From: Sphingomonas sp. 7/4-4
GTDB lineage: Bacteria > Pseudomonadota > Alphaproteobacteria > Sphingomonadales > Sphingomonadaceae
Reading direction: 5' to 3'
Length of the DNA stretch: 64,000 nt
Assembly: GCF_027941955.1 (NCBI RefSeq)
Contig: NZ_CP115960.1
Location: 2,666,001 to 2,730,000 of the forward strand
A program made the position numbers and the translations under genes. Under the pieces are notes generated by a model that was not told the origin of the DNA, ran no database searches, and saw only the letters and a program-made list of their open reading frames with translations. Each line of letters begins with the position of its first letter. The first letter of the stretch is position 1. Below are positions 38,744 to 47,640 of this stretch, piece after piece.

Positions 38744-39257
38744 TGAAGAATTGGCATATCGGGCTGCTCGTCGCAGCGGGCGTGTTCCTGATCGATCAGG
38801 CCGCCAAATATTATGTGACGGGCCCGCTCGGGCTCGACGTGCAGGACGCGTCGTTGACCGTGCTGCCGGTCTTCGACCTGCGCTTCGTCAAGAATGTCGG
38901 CGTGTCGCTGGGGCTGCTGCCGGCTAGCGGGGCGACGATGCGCTGGCTGCTGGTGCTGCTGACCGCGGGAATCGCGGCGGGCGTGCTCTGGTGGATGTTG
39001 CGCGAGAAGAAGCGGCCCGACGTGATCGCTCTGGGCCTCGTGCTCGGCGGCGCGCTGGGAAATATCCTCGATCGGACGCGGCTCGGCTATGTCGTCGACT
39101 TCGCCGATTTGCATTTCGGGAACTGGCGCCCTTTTTGGTCTTCAATGTGGCCGATGCGGCGATTACCATCGGCGTGCTGATCCTGTTGATCCGCGCCCTG
39201 TTCGTGCGCGATAAGGCCGGGCAAGCGCCCGCTGTGGAGAATGAAGTCAATGCGTAA
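38743..39257 (+). CDS. lspA: Lipoprotein signal peptidase (frame broken)
   Basis: Aspartyl protease of the inner membrane that removes signal peptides from lipidated prolipoproteins; 171 residues restored with four helices. The start ATG overlaps the ileS stop (TGATG). Motifs: FLIDQAAKYY; GGALGNILDRTRLGYVVDFADLHF with the catalytic Asp; and, after repair, FNVADAAITIGV with the second catalytic Asp. One T is missing from the run at 39132-39136; restoring it gives NWRPFLVFNVADA. The many lipoproteins in this window would be its clients. Confidence 0.93.
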
Positions 39258-39723
39258 GTTGATCACCGTCGCTGCGGGCATCGCGCTCGCGGGCTCGCTC
39301 TCCGCCTGCGGCAAGAGCGGGATGGACCGCAGCCGTCCCGATGAATTCGCCGTCGCGCGCGCCGCTCCTTTGGTGATCCCGCCCGATTTCTCCCTGGTGC
39401 CGCCGCGGCCGGGTGCGCCGCGCCCGCAGGACGCCAATCCCTCCAGCCAGGCGCTCGACGCGCTGTTCGGCGGATCGCAGGCGCGCAGCGCTTCGGAGAA
39501 CGCCACGCTCGATGCCGCCGGCCGCACCTCGGCCGAAATCGGCACGCGGAGCAGCGCCGGCAGCCCGACCACCAACGTGGTCGACAAGGGCAGCACGACC
39601 CGCGACATCATCGCCGCGCCGCAGGGCGACGGCCAGGCCGCCCGCGCCAGCACGCCGCAACCCGCCGCGCCGCAGACCGCCGCACCGCAGCCCGCTACGC
39701 CGCAGCCCGCTACGCCGCAATAA
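39250..39723 (+). CDS. DUF3035 lipoprotein, BamF-like
   Basis: A 157-residue lipoprotein: TVAAGIALAGSLSACGKSG with lipobox LSAC and Cys20. The conserved DUF3035 segment follows (RPDEFAVARAAPLVIPPDFSL, LPPP-like VPPRPGAPRPQ). In Caulobacter the DUF3035 protein BamF belongs to the outer-membrane assembly complex; that role here is inferred. The tail is a Pro/Ala/Thr/Gln low-complexity repeat (QPATPQPATPQ). It overlaps the lspA end by eight bases, so it is co-translated with its maturation enzyme. Confidence 0.8.
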   Translation: MRKLITVAAGIALAGSLSACGKSGMDRSRPDEFAVARAAPLVIPPDFSLVPPRPGAPRPQDANPSSQALDALFGGSQARSASENATLDAAGRTSAEIGTRSSAGSPTTNVVDKGSTTRDIIAAPQGDGQAARASTPQPAAPQTAAPQPATPQPATPQ

Positions 39724-39741
39724 CGCGGTACCAGACATGAA

Positions 39742-39776
39742 AAAGGGCCGGTCGCTCGACGAGCAACCGGCCCTTT
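39742..39776. terminator. Bidirectional rho-independent terminator
   Basis: AAAGGGCCGGT (39742-39752) pairs with ACCGGCCCTTT (39766-39776), with an inner GCTCG/CGAGC helix. T-rich tails exist on both strands. It ends the lspA operon on the plus strand and the porin on the minus strand. Confidence 0.85.
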
Positions 39777-39791
39777 GTTCGTTCCGCGCCT

Positions 39792-40586
39792 TTAGAAGGC
39801 GAAGGTCAGATAGCCGAGCACGGTCTGCTTGCCGCCGACGAGCCTGTTGAACTGTTCGCCGCCGAGACGGGTCGAAGTGATGTCGGTATCGACATATTGA
39901 ACGCCCAGGGTGAAGCCCTTCTGCGAAACCTCGGCACCGAGCGACCAATCGAGATAGGAATCATCGTTGGGATCGAGGTTGAACGCCCCGAGCGCCCCCT
40001 TCGAGCGCCCGACATGGCCGAGCAGCTTGATCGGGGTCGTCGGAATGCTGGCGCTGACATTGCCGTACAGATAGAGGCTGTCATCGTCGCCGAGGCCCGA
40101 CTGGCCGCTCCACGCATAATTGCCGCCGACCTTCACGTTCACCGGCCCGAGCGTGTAGTTCACCGATGCATAGGGCTCGAAGAAGTCGGTGTCGTTGTCG
40201 GCACCGCCGAGACGGTTGGGCGCGCTGGCGTAGAAGTAATAGAGTAACCCCACGTCGAAGCCGACGCCGCTCTCGAGCGTTTTGGTGTAGCCGCCGTACA
40301 GATCGACCTCGACATCGCCATAACCGGGAAGCGACGTCTGATCGTCGATCGTCGACGTCCAGACCCCGGCATAGAGCCCGGATTCGTGGTTGACGTTGAC
40401 GGTCGATTGCGCAGCCACTTTCTTATCGGACTGGCTGAGACCGCGGAAGCGGTAGTCGGTCGTGAGCGTGATGCTGCCGGTAATGGTGACGGGGCTCGCC
40501 GGCTCGGTCTCGGTCGCATCCTGCGCCATTGCAGGCGCGGCCGCGGCGAGCATGAGCGCGCCGAGGCTGATCATCGAATAGCGCAT
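39792..40586 (-). CDS. TorF/TIGR02001-family putative porin
   Basis: A 264-residue outer-membrane beta-barrel protein. The signal peptide (MISLGALMLAAAAPAMA-QDAT) is followed by the family start VTITGSITLTTDYRFRGLSQS, characteristic of TIGR02001 (TorF-like), then alternating strands and a final LTFAF with the terminal Phe needed for barrel assembly. It probably forms a passive pore; the solute is unknown. The start at 40586 (MRYSMISLG) follows GGGATTTCC. A bidirectional terminator lies just after its stop. Confidence 0.88.
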   Translation of the reverse strand: MRYSMISLGALMLAAAAPAMAQDATETEPASPVTITGSITLTTDYRFRGLSQSDKKVAAQSTVNVNHESGLYAGVWTSTIDDQTSLPGYGDVEVDLYGGYTKTLESGVGFDVGLLYYFYASAPNRLGGADNDTDFFEPYASVNYTLGPVNVKVGGNYAWSGQSGLGDDDSLYLYGNVSASIPTTPIKLLGHVGRSKGALGAFNLDPNDDSYLDWSLGAEVSQKGFTLGVQYVDTDITSTRLGGEQFNRLVGGKQTVLGYLTFAF

Positions 40587-40774
40587 GGAAATCCCTTTCA
40601 ATTCAAACGCAAGGGTCCCCACCTGCTGTCGCCGGCGCCGTATCTATTGAGCATCAAGTGCCCGCACGGCTTTCGGTCGACACAAGATCATTGCCGGATG
40701 ACGCTGCAGCGCACAACATTATTTGCGGTTTTGTTGCTCGATCGTGACGAACTGTTGCTGTACCGCCACAGCGA

Positions 40775-41241
40775 TCAGCTGCGGATCGCCACCACTGCGT
40801 CGACTTCGACCGCCGCGCCGAGCGGCAGCGCCGGCACGCCCACCGCGCTGCGCGCGTGCCGGCCGGCCTCGCCGAACAGCGCCTGCATCAGCTCCGACGC
40901 GCCATTGGCGACCTTGGGCTGATCGGTGAAATCGGCAGCCGAATTGACGAACACGCCGAGCTTCACGACGCGCTCGACCCGGCCGAGATCGCCGCCCAAG
41001 GTCTTCTTGATCTGGGCGACGAGCATCAGCCCGCACCGCTCCGCAGCCTGCCGGCCATAATCCAAGTCGCGATCCTCGCCGAGCCGGCCGGTCATCAATT
41101 GGCCGTCGAGAAACGGGAGCTGCCCGGAAACATATAGGAGGCCGCCCGCCTCGACCGCTGGAACATAAGCCGCGACCGGAGCCGCTGCTTCGGGGAGGAA
41201 AGGCCGAGCTCGGCCAGCTTCGCGTCGATTGCGTCAGTCAT
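40775..41241 (-). CDS. RidA family protein, longer YjgF-type (frame broken)
   Basis: A YjgF/YER057c/UK114 superfamily protein, 155 residues restored. RidA enzymes hydrolyse reactive enamine/imine intermediates; longer members of this subgroup are less well defined. Visible: VEAGGLLYVSGQLPFLDGQL, YGRQAAERCGLMLVAQIKKTL and VVKLGVFVNSA, ending in AALPLGAAVEVDAVVA-like residues (PALPLGAAVEVDAV). One base is missing near 41193 (CGGGGAGG); restoring it gives LGLSLPEAAAPVAAYVPA. It lies upstream of no obvious amino-acid enzyme. Confidence 0.88.
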
Positions 41242-41250
41242 GACAGGTGC

Positions 41251-41886
41251 TCAACCATTCGCGGCATCGGCGGTCAAGCCCGCCGCGAACCGCGCCGCGA
41301 TCCAGTCGCGCGCCTCGCGCCAATCGTCGATCCGGGCATGTGCGTGCGGCGCGGGCGGGACATCTGGGGCAAGGCTCGGCTCGGCGATCATGTGGAGGCG
41401 GTGGACCTGCGGCGCGTGCCTGGCGACCGATTCGTGATGGACCGCAAGATCATCGACGAACACCGCGACCGGCGCGCTGAGCTCGGCGACCAGCCTCGCC
41501 ACCGGCGGCCCTTTCGGCCCCTGATTGCATTCGACGCGGTGCGCGATGCCATGGGTGGCGAGCTGGGCGATGCGGTGCTCGCGGCAATGATCGCCGAGAT
41601 TGGTGAGGACGACAATATCGGCGTGCTCGGCAAGCGCAGCCAAAGCCTCGCGGGCATACGGCACGAGTGTCTGGCGATCCATCTCGGCGGGGAAGAAGCC
41701 GTCGAGCAATGCCCACATCTGCGTACGCTCGACCAGCGCCTGATCGGCGCGACGGCGCATCGAAGTGGCGAAATCGCCGCCATTGGGGGTGAAATCGATA
41801 TCATGCGCCTCGTCGAGCCAAACGCCGAAATGGCGGACCATGTGGAGCAGGACTTCGTCGCAATCGGTGATCAGCAGCGGTTTCAT
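41251..41886 (-). CDS. HAD-superfamily hydrolase
   Basis: A 211-residue phosphatase-like protein. HAD motif I is LLITDCDEVLL, with the second position Cys-Asp rather than the usual DxD spacing but still D-C-D. Motif II is VVLTNLGDH, and motif III/IV is AVFVDDLAVHHESVA. The middle carries a helical cap. The substrate is unknown. Its start overlaps the DUF3572 gene stop by four bases (ATGA), so the two are coupled. Confidence 0.82.
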   Translation of the reverse strand: MKPLLITDCDEVLLHMVRHFGVWLDEAHDIDFTPNGGDFATSMRRRADQALVERTQMWALLDGFFPAEMDRQTLVPYAREALAALAEHADIVVLTNLGDHCREHRIAQLATHGIAHRVECNQGPKGPPVARLVAELSAPVAVFVDDLAVHHESVARHAPQVHRLHMIAEPSLAPDVPPAPHAHARIDDWREARDWIAARFAAGLTADAANG

Positions 41887-42140
41887 GCGCGTTCGAGCTC
41901 TGCACGGGCGGCGACGAGTTCCGCCGGCTTGACCGACAGTGCCTCGGCACAGGCGACGAGATCGGGCTCGTGCGCCTCGAGAAAACCGAGCGTCGCCGCG
42001 AGCAATGCGGGCTCGCCGGCCCGGGCGCGCAGCCCCTCGGGATCGAGCCCGGTGAGATCGAGCAGCCGCGACGCGCGCCCGGGATCGCCGAGCGTCCAGA
42101 CCAATGCCTGGAGCGCAATTGCGTCTGCGTTTGTTTCCAT
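41883..42140 (-). CDS. DUF3572 family protein
   Basis: A small 85-residue helical protein (DAIALQALVWTLGDPGRASRLLDLTGLDP...EALSVKPAELVAAR) found across alphaproteobacteria, often beside divK or a DivK-like response regulator as here. Function unknown. The start at 42140 (METNADAIAL) is preferred over one nine bases upstream. It is divergent from divK with a 31-base gap, so they share a regulatory region. Confidence 0.82.
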   Translation of the reverse strand: METNADAIALQALVWTLGDPGRASRLLDLTGLDPEGLRARAGEPALLAATLGFLEAHEPDLVACAEALSVKPAELVAARAELERA

Positions 42141-42171
42141 TCGCGGCATCGCCTAAACCGTCTCCAACTGC

Positions 42172-42627
42172 ATGAGGTCTGCGCGTGGCAAAAGGGTTCT
42201 CGTTGTCGAGGATAACGAACTCAATCTGAAGCTGTTCTGCGATCTGCTCCGCGCGCATGACTTCGCCGCGGAGCCGGTGGTCGACGGGCGCGAGGCGGTG
42301 GCCAAAGCGCGCGAGTTCGAACCCCATCTGATCGTGATGGACATCCAGATGCCGCATGTCACCGGATTCGACCTGATCCGCGAGATGAAGCAGGACGCCG
42401 GCCTGCGCGCTATCCCGATCATGGCAGTAACCGCCTATGCAGGCCGGGAAGATGAGGATCGCATACGCGCTGTGGGTGCGAATGCCTATGTCTCCAAGCC
42501 GATCAGCCTTGCGCGCTTCATGGAGGAAGTGCGGGCGCTGGTGCCGGGCGGCGGCAAGGCGGTCGAGGAAACGGAGATCGACGAGCCAAAGGCCGACGAC
42601 GAGACATCGCGCAGTAGCGAAAACTAA
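42172..42627 (+). CDS. divK: Single-domain response regulator DivK
   Basis: A receiver-only protein controlling polarity and cell-cycle kinases. Motifs: VLVVEDNELNLKLF (acid pocket), LIVMDIQMPHVTG with the phospho-Asp, IMAVTAYAG with Thr, and YVSKPIS with Lys. After about residue 123 there is an acidic tail. The frame as read starts MRSARGKRVLV. A GTG at 42186 with one more A in the AAAA run would give the more usual MAKRVLVVEDN and fits a GAGG Shine-Dalgarno, so a further base error at the start is possible. Confidence 0.9.
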   Translation: MRSARGKRVLVVEDNELNLKLFCDLLRAHDFAAEPVVDGREAVAKAREFEPHLIVMDIQMPHVTGFDLIREMKQDAGLRAIPIMAVTAYAGREDEDRIRAVGANAYVSKPISLARFMEEVRALVPGGGKAVEETEIDEPKADDETSRSSEN

Positions 42628-42764
42628 TTCCTCCCTCGGCGCAGCCGGGGAGGGGACCGCCAGCGTAGCTAGTGGTGGAGGGGCTGGCCGCGAGCGGCGT
42701 CGCTTGCGGAGATGCCCCCTCCGTCGCCTTCGGCGCCACCTCCCCGCTCCGCGAGGGAGGATTT
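42626..42764. repeat. Dispersed palindromic repeat, copy 3
   Basis: About 139 bp bounded by AATTCCTCCCTCGGCGCAGC and CCGCTCCGCGAGGGAGGATTT-like arms. Its reverse complement aligns with copy 1 (7979-8109) along its length. It fills the gap between the convergent divK and S41 protease genes, touching the divK stop codon, and may act as a terminator. Confidence 0.85.
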
Positions 42765-42767
42765 CGT

Positions 42768-44231
42768 TTAGAACGCCCCGGGAACCTCCCGCTGGACGGT
42801 GCTCGGCCGTTCGGGGGTGAGCAGTTCGCGGGCCGTGTCGGTCGTGGTGGCGGTGGTGCGGAGCGCGAGCGTGGTTGGACCGCTCGATGTGATCGCAGTG
42901 CAGCTGCGGCCCGCGAGGAAATCGAGCGCTGCCTTGGTCGAGGCCTCGCGCGGATCGCCGAGCGGCAAGGAAATGTCGTCGCCGGCGCGGCAGCTCGCTT
43001 CGACGGTGCTCGCCAGACCACTAAAGTAATTGCCCTGATGCGCGGCGTTCTGCGTGGCGAACGCGATCACGCGGAGGCGATCGTCGCACGCGGCGCGATC
43101 GACTGCGATCTGGCCGACCGGCTTGCCATAGGTGTTCGTGCCGATCAGCCCCGCATTGGCGTGGAGATACGGAATGAAGGCATTGACCACGAGCTCGCTC
43201 GCCGATGCCGTGCCGCCGGTGCCGATGAAGGCGATGCGCGTCGGCGCGATCGATTCGGTCTTCGGCTGGAAGAAGCGCGTCTCGTTGTTCTCCACCGATT
43301 TCTCGGGGCGGAAGACCATATAGTCGAACACATCGGTCGCTGCGCGATTAGCGCCCATCAGATCGCCCATCAGCTGGGCGATCGAAACGAGACCGCCGCC
43401 ATTGTAGCGCAGATCGACGATCACTTGCGTGATTCCCGCGGCCTTGAACTGCGCGAAAGCCGCGCGCAGTGCGGGGTCGGCAGTGGAAATGAAGGTGCGC
43501 AGATTCACATAGCCGACCTTGCGGCCGCCATCGTCCAGGACCTTGGCGCCGTAACGCGACGACACCGGCGTCAACGCAAAATCAGCCATGGCGACGGTCA
43601 GGTCGCGGGTGCCGGCGGCGTCGCTGATGCGCAGCACGCGCGTCGTGCCGACCGCCGAGGGACCCAGCGCCTCGGTCACGCCAGCCGTGCCCTGGCTCGC
43701 CAGGATTGAACTGACCGTGCGCAATGTAGCCGTGCTGGTGCCGATCGCGACGATCTGGGCCCCACGATCGATCCCGGCATTCAGCGCCGGTGCGCCCTCG
43801 AACGCTTCGGCGACGAATATGCGCCCGCCCGCCGAATCATAAGCAAGGCGGAAGCCGTATCCCGCGCTGGAGCCCGAGGAATAATAGGCATTCTCCTCGG
43901 CGATCGAGGTCAGATAGGTGAAATAGCGATCGCGGCCCTGCGCCCGCGCGGTGGCAGTGAGCGCGTCGATATAATCGTCGACATTGCCATAAGCGGCGGG
44001 GCTCAAGCCGGCCGGCAGCGTCTCGGGGAAGAGGTACCATTCATTGAGCTGCGCCGCCGCCCAATCCTGCCGCTCCCGGAGCGAGCAGCCCGCGACCGCA
44101 GTAGGAGTCGGGGTCGGGGTCGCGCCCGTTGGGGGCGGCGTGACCACCGATCCGCTGCCGCCGCCACCTCCGCCGCAGGCGGACAGGACCATCGCGAAGC
44201 TCAACACGGACGCAACGGGCTTACGCATCAT
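42768..44231 (-). CDS. S41 family C-terminal processing peptidase, lipoprotein
   Basis: A 487-residue serine protease. It has lipobox LSAC with Cys19, a Gly/Pro/Thr-rich linker, and a PDZ-like region (AEAFEGAPALNAGIDRGAQIVAIG). The catalytic domain has VIVDLRYNGGGLVSIAQLMG and the serine in GGTASASELVVNAF, with the Lys in NTYGKPVGQIAV. It is exported and lipid-anchored, and may degrade or trim envelope proteins. Frame and length are normal. It is preceded by a 50-base AT-richer gap that must hold its promoter. Confidence 0.88.
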   Translation of the reverse strand: MMRKPVASVLSFAMVLSACGGGGGGSGSVVTPPPTGATPTPTPTAVAGCSLRERQDWAAAQLNEWYLFPETLPAGLSPAAYGNVDDYIDALTATARAQGRDRYFTYLTSIAEENAYYSSGSSAGYGFRLAYDSAGGRIFVAEAFEGAPALNAGIDRGAQIVAIGTSTATLRTVSSILASQGTAGVTEALGPSAVGTTRVLRISDAAGTRDLTVAMADFALTPVSSRYGAKVLDDGGRKVGYVNLRTFISTADPALRAAFAQFKAAGITQVIVDLRYNGGGLVSIAQLMGDLMGANRAATDVFDYMVFRPEKSVENNETRFFQPKTESIAPTRIAFIGTGGTASASELVVNAFIPYLHANAGLIGTNTYGKPVGQIAVDRAACDDRLRVIAFATQNAAHQGNYFSGLASTVEASCRAGDDISLPLGDPREASTKAALDFLAGRSCTAITSSGPTTLALRTTATTTDTARELLTPERPSTVQREVPGAF

Positions 44232-44279
44232 CGGGTCTTTCTAAATATTCTAGATGCTTACCAGCGTGGCGACCCCATG

Positions 44280-44974
44280 TCACGGCAGCGCCCAGTCGAT
44301 CGGCTTCTGCCCGCGGCTCACAAGGAATTGGTTCGCCTTCGAGAAGTGCTTGCAGCCGAAAAACCCGAATGGGCGGAGAGCGGCGACGGATGCGGCGCCT
44401 TGAGCACCAGGTGCCGCCCGCCTTTGTCGATCGAATCGACGAATGCCGCCTTTTTCTGCGCGTGGCTGCCCCAGAGCAGGAACACCACCGGCTCCTGCTT
44501 GGCATTGACCAGCCGGATCACCGCATCGGTGAAACGCTCCCAGCCGCGCCCCTGATGCGATGCCGCCATGCTCATCTGGACCGTGAGCACTGCATTGAGC
44601 AGCAGCACGCCCTGCTCCGCCCAATGCTCGAGAAAGCCGTGGCGCGCCCGGGGAATGCCGAGATCGGCCTCCATCTCCTTGTAGATGTTGACGAGGCTGG
44701 GCGGGATGCGCGTTCCCGGCCGCACCGAAAAGCACAGGCCATGCGCCTGCCCTTCGCCGTGATAGGGATCCTGCCCGAGGATAACGACGCGGACATCCTG
44801 GAGCGGCGTCAGATCGAGCGCGCGGAACCATTCGCCGCCGGCGGGGAAGATGCGCTTGCCCGCGGCCTTCTCGGCAACGAGGAATTCGCGCAATGCCGCC
44901 ATGTACGGCGACGCGAACTCGCTTTGCAGCGGTTCGAGCCAACTCGGGTGCAGCTTTACGTCCGCCATGGACAT
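44280..44974 (-). CDS. ung: Uracil-DNA glycosylase (frame broken near the end)
   Basis: Removes uracil from DNA; family 1 enzyme, 231 residues restored. Motif A is [18 protein letters not shown], with the water-activating Asp, and motif B is [11 protein letters not shown]. An A is missing from the run at 44359-44363; restoring it makes the end [12 protein letters not shown]...IDWALP, matching the family. Start at 44974 or 44968 ([10 protein letters not shown]). Confidence 0.92.
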
Positions 44975-44992
44975 CAATTGCGGTATGCAGCG

Positions 44993-45682
44993 CTACTCCG
45001 TCAACCGCTTCGCGCAAGCGGCGGAGAGTGGACAGGCATCGCATTGCGGTGCGATCGGGCGACACCAAATCTGCCCCACCAGCTTGAGCGCGACATGGAG
45101 ATCGAGGAAGTTCCTGCCCTGCCAATCGGGCAAGGCGGCAGTGGCGGTTTCGCTTGCGACGCGACCGTCGGCATGCCCGCCGACGAAGCCGAGACGCTGA
45201 AGCACGCGCAGCACATGGCTATCGACGATCAGCACGGGGCGCGAAAGCGTGCTGGCATTGAGCGTCGACGCCGCGACCTTGCGGCCGACTCCCGGCAGAC
45301 GCTCGAGCCAGGCGAGCGCATCGTCGAGCGGAAGATCGGCGAGGAAATCGAGATCGAAGCTTCGGCGCTCCACCGCGATCCGGCGCAGCGCGACCACGAG
45401 GTGCGTCGCCTTGACCTCGGCGAAAGTGACGCCCCGGATCACGCGCTGCACGTTTCGCGCATCGGCGGTGGCGACCGATCGCGGCGAGCCGAACGTCGCG
45501 ACCAACCGGTCATAGGCGACCTGCGACACCGCATCCCGGGTGCGGCCGCTGATCATCGATTTGACCAATTGACCGACTGGCCGCCGTGCCGGGTGGGGCC
45601 GGACCCGCTCCAGCAGCGGAGTCAGCCTCCGATGCCAGAGAAGCAGATCGTCGCGGCCTCGAAACGCGAAGCTCGATTGCAT
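44993..45682 (-). CDS. Endonuclease III-like DNA glycosylase with Fe-S cluster
   Basis: A 229-residue HhH-GPD protein for base-excision repair. The hairpin and catalytic pair are LPGVGRK (Lys135) and VDSHVLRV (Asp154). The C-terminal Cys207, 214, 217 and 223 (CRPIAPQCDACPLSAAC) have the spacing of the [4Fe-4S] cluster in Nth/MutY. Sequence similarity to Nth is partial, so it may be a distinct paralogue alongside a canonical Nth elsewhere. It is close behind ung's start on the same strand, so the two repair glycosylases form one unit. Confidence 0.85.
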   Translation of the reverse strand: MQSSFAFRGRDDLLLWHRRLTPLLERVRPHPARRPVGQLVKSMISGRTRDAVSQVAYDRLVATFGSPRSVATADARNVQRVIRGVTFAEVKATHLVVALRRIAVERRSFDLDFLADLPLDDALAWLERLPGVGRKVAASTLNASTLSRPVLIVDSHVLRVLQRLGFVGGHADGRVASETATAALPDWQGRNFLDLHVALKLVGQIWCRPIAPQCDACPLSAACAKRLTE

Positions 45683-45789
45683 TGCCCAAGTCTAGAACAT
45701 ATCAGGAACATTTGCAATGGTCCTCACGGCAAATCCGGGGTATCGGATCGCCCGACGCGCGAAGACGTTCACAAGCCAGGAGACAGGAC

Positions 45790-46140
45790 ATGCCGTTCAC
45801 CGGAAGCTGCCATTGCGGCGCGATCAGCTACACCGTCGACGAGGAACCGCCAACCAGCGCATTGGCTTGCAATTGCTCGATCTGCCGGCGCAAGGCGCCG
45901 CTCCATCACTTCACCACCCCGGACAAGTTCACGCTGCACGGATCGCGCGGCGCCGTCGGCACCTACAAGTTCAACCATCATGTGATCGGCCATCATTTCT
46001 GCAAGACGTGCGGAACCGCGCCCTTCGCCGAGGGCACGGGTCCCGACGGCAAGGCGATGGTCGAGATCAACCTGCGCTGCGCCGACGGAGTCGATCTCGA
46101 AGCGCTCGAGATCCAGCATTATGACGGGGCCAGCAGCTGA
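45790..46140 (+). CDS. GFA family (glutathione-dependent formaldehyde-activating-like) protein
   Basis: A 116-residue zinc protein. Cys7 and Cys9 (GSCHCGA), the group Cys27, Cys29 and Cys32 (CNCSICRR), and Cys71/Cys74 (FCKTCGTAPF) give the two zinc sites of the Mss4-like GFA fold. The founding enzyme, from Paracoccus, promotes S-hydroxymethylglutathione formation, but most family members are uncharacterised. The start at 45790 follows AGGAGACAGGAC. It is divergent from the glycosylase and closely followed by the DNA ligase gene. Confidence 0.88.
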   Translation: MPFTGSCHCGAISYTVDEEPPTSALACNCSICRRKAPLHHFTTPDKFTLHGSRGAVGTYKFNHHVIGHHFCKTCGTAPFAEGTGPDGKAMVEINLRCADGVDLEALEIQHYDGASS

Positions 46141-46160
46141 AACTCGCCGGCATCGAGCCC

Positions 46161-47174
46161 ATGGAGGCCCGGCTCGTCGAGGCCCTGCCCGACGAGCCGG
46201 GCTGGCAGTTCGAACCCAAATGGGACGGGTTCCGCTGCCTCGCCTTCAAGCGGCGCGGCGGAGTCGAGCTCCAGTCCAAATCGGGCAAACCGCTCGCGCG
46301 CTATTTCCCCGAAGTGGCGGCGGTGATCGCGGCACTGCCGGTGGAGCAGGTGGTCCTCGACGGCGAGCTGCTGATTCCAATGGGGCCGACTCTGTCGTTC
46401 GAAGCATTGCAGATGCGGCTGCATCCGGCGGAGAGCCGGATCCGGAAACTCTCCGTCGAAACGCCGGCGCGGCTGATGCTGTTCGATTGCCTGTGGTCGC
46501 CCGAACGGGGCGCGCTCGCCGATCGACCGCTGGCGGAGCGCCGGGCGGTGCTGGAAGCCTTTCATGCGGAGCATCGCTCGGAGACGTTGCGCCTGTCGCC
46601 GCTGACCGAGGACCGAGCAGTCGCGCAACGCTGGCTCGACGCGGCGGGCGGGGCACTCGACGGCGTGATCGCCAAGCGGCGCGACGAGGCCTATCAGCCC
46701 GGCGAGCGCGCGATGCTCAAGGTCAAAAGGCTGCGCACCGCCGATTGCGTGGTCGGCGGCTTCCGCTACGCCAGCAAGAAGCGCGAGGTCGGCTCGCTTC
46801 TGCTCGGGCTCTATGACGATGCCGGCCTGCTCCATCATGTCGGCTTCACCTCGGCGATTGCCGCGGCCGAGCGTCCGGCGCTGACCAAGCGGCTGGAAGC
46901 ATTGGTCGAGGCGCCCGGCTTCACCGGCGACGCCCCCGGCGGGCCGAGCCGCTGGTCCACCGAACGCTCGGCCGAGTGGCAGCCGTTGCGGCCCGAATTG
47001 GTCGTCGAAGTGCGCTACGACCATGTCACCGGCCGCCGCTTCCGCCACGGCACCGGCTTCCTGCGCTGGCGGCCGGACAAGGCACCCCGGCAATGCACGA
47101 TGGCGCAACTGGGCGAGGAGGCGCGGCCGGCGTTGGTCGAAGCGGCCTTGGCGGAGGCGGAGTCGGCGCGATAA
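46161..47174 (+). CDS. ATP-dependent DNA ligase, LigC/LigD-type
   Basis: A stand-alone 337-residue ATP-dependent ligase. The adenylation Lys20 is in FEPKWDGFRC (motif I KWDG). VVLDGELL is motif III-like, GVIAKRRDEAYQPG precedes motif V, and MLKVKRLRTADCVVGG is motif V. The C-terminal OB fold has RYDHVTGRRFRHGTGFLRWR. No Ku or nuclease/polymerase domain is attached and none is nearby. It likely backs up NAD-dependent LigA in repair or end joining. An upstream in-frame start cannot be excluded, because codons before 46161 (KLAGIEP) also look coding. Confidence 0.9.
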   Translation: MEARLVEALPDEPGWQFEPKWDGFRCLAFKRRGGVELQSKSGKPLARYFPEVAAVIAALPVEQVVLDGELLIPMGPTLSFEALQMRLHPAESRIRKLSVETPARLMLFDCLWSPERGALADRPLAERRAVLEAFHAEHRSETLRLSPLTEDRAVAQRWLDAAGGALDGVIAKRRDEAYQPGERAMLKVKRLRTADCVVGGFRYASKKREVGSLLLGLYDDAGLLHHVGFTSAIAAAERPALTKRLEALVEAPGFTGDAPGGPSRWSTERSAEWQPLRPELVVEVRYDHVTGRRFRHGTGFLRWRPDKAPRQCTMAQLGEEARPALVEAALAEAESAR

Positions 47175-47184
47175 AGGGCCGGCC

Positions 47185-47556
47185 ATGCACGTCACCCACG
47201 ATCCCGCCGCCCTCCCCGCCGAGACGATCGGCTTCGACCAGTTCCTCGCCGTCGACATCCGCGTCGGCACGATCGTCGAGGCGTTGCCGTTTCCGGAGGC
47301 GCGCAAGCCCGCCTACAAGCTGTTGATCGATTTCGGGCCGGTGATCGGGCGCAGGCGCTCGTCCGCGCAGATCACCGAGCATTATCGCCTCGAGGAGCTG
47401 CCCGGAATGCAGGTCGCCGCCGTGGTCAACTTCCCGCCGCGGCAGATCGGGCCGGTGATGTCCGAAGTGCTGACGCTCGGCTTTCCGGACGAAGCGGGCA
47501 AGGTCGTGCTGGTCCGGCCGAGCACCGCTGTGCCGAACGGGGGCAGGCTGTTCTGA
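47185..47556 (+). CDS. csaA: tRNA-binding protein CsaA
   Basis: A 123-residue protein made of one EMAP/tRNA-binding OB domain: FDQFLAVDIRVGTIVEALPFPEARKPAYKL, read in shorter blocks, and QVAAVVNFPPRQIGPVMSEVL. CsaA dimers bind tRNA and have chaperone-like activity toward preproteins in Bacillus. The start at 47185 gives MHVTHDPAALPAETIGF; it follows the ligase stop by ten bases, so it is likely co-transcribed. Confidence 0.9.
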   Translation: MHVTHDPAALPAETIGFDQFLAVDIRVGTIVEALPFPEARKPAYKLLIDFGPVIGRRRSSAQITEHYRLEELPGMQVAAVVNFPPRQIGPVMSEVLTLGFPDEAGKVVLVRPSTAVPNGGRLF

Positions 47557-47640
47557 TCGCTGCGTTGGCCCGCCCGATTTGCCGTTGACGGCGGCGCGGC
47601 GCGGCATAGTCTCTCCCTCAAAGACATAAGGAGGGGAATC

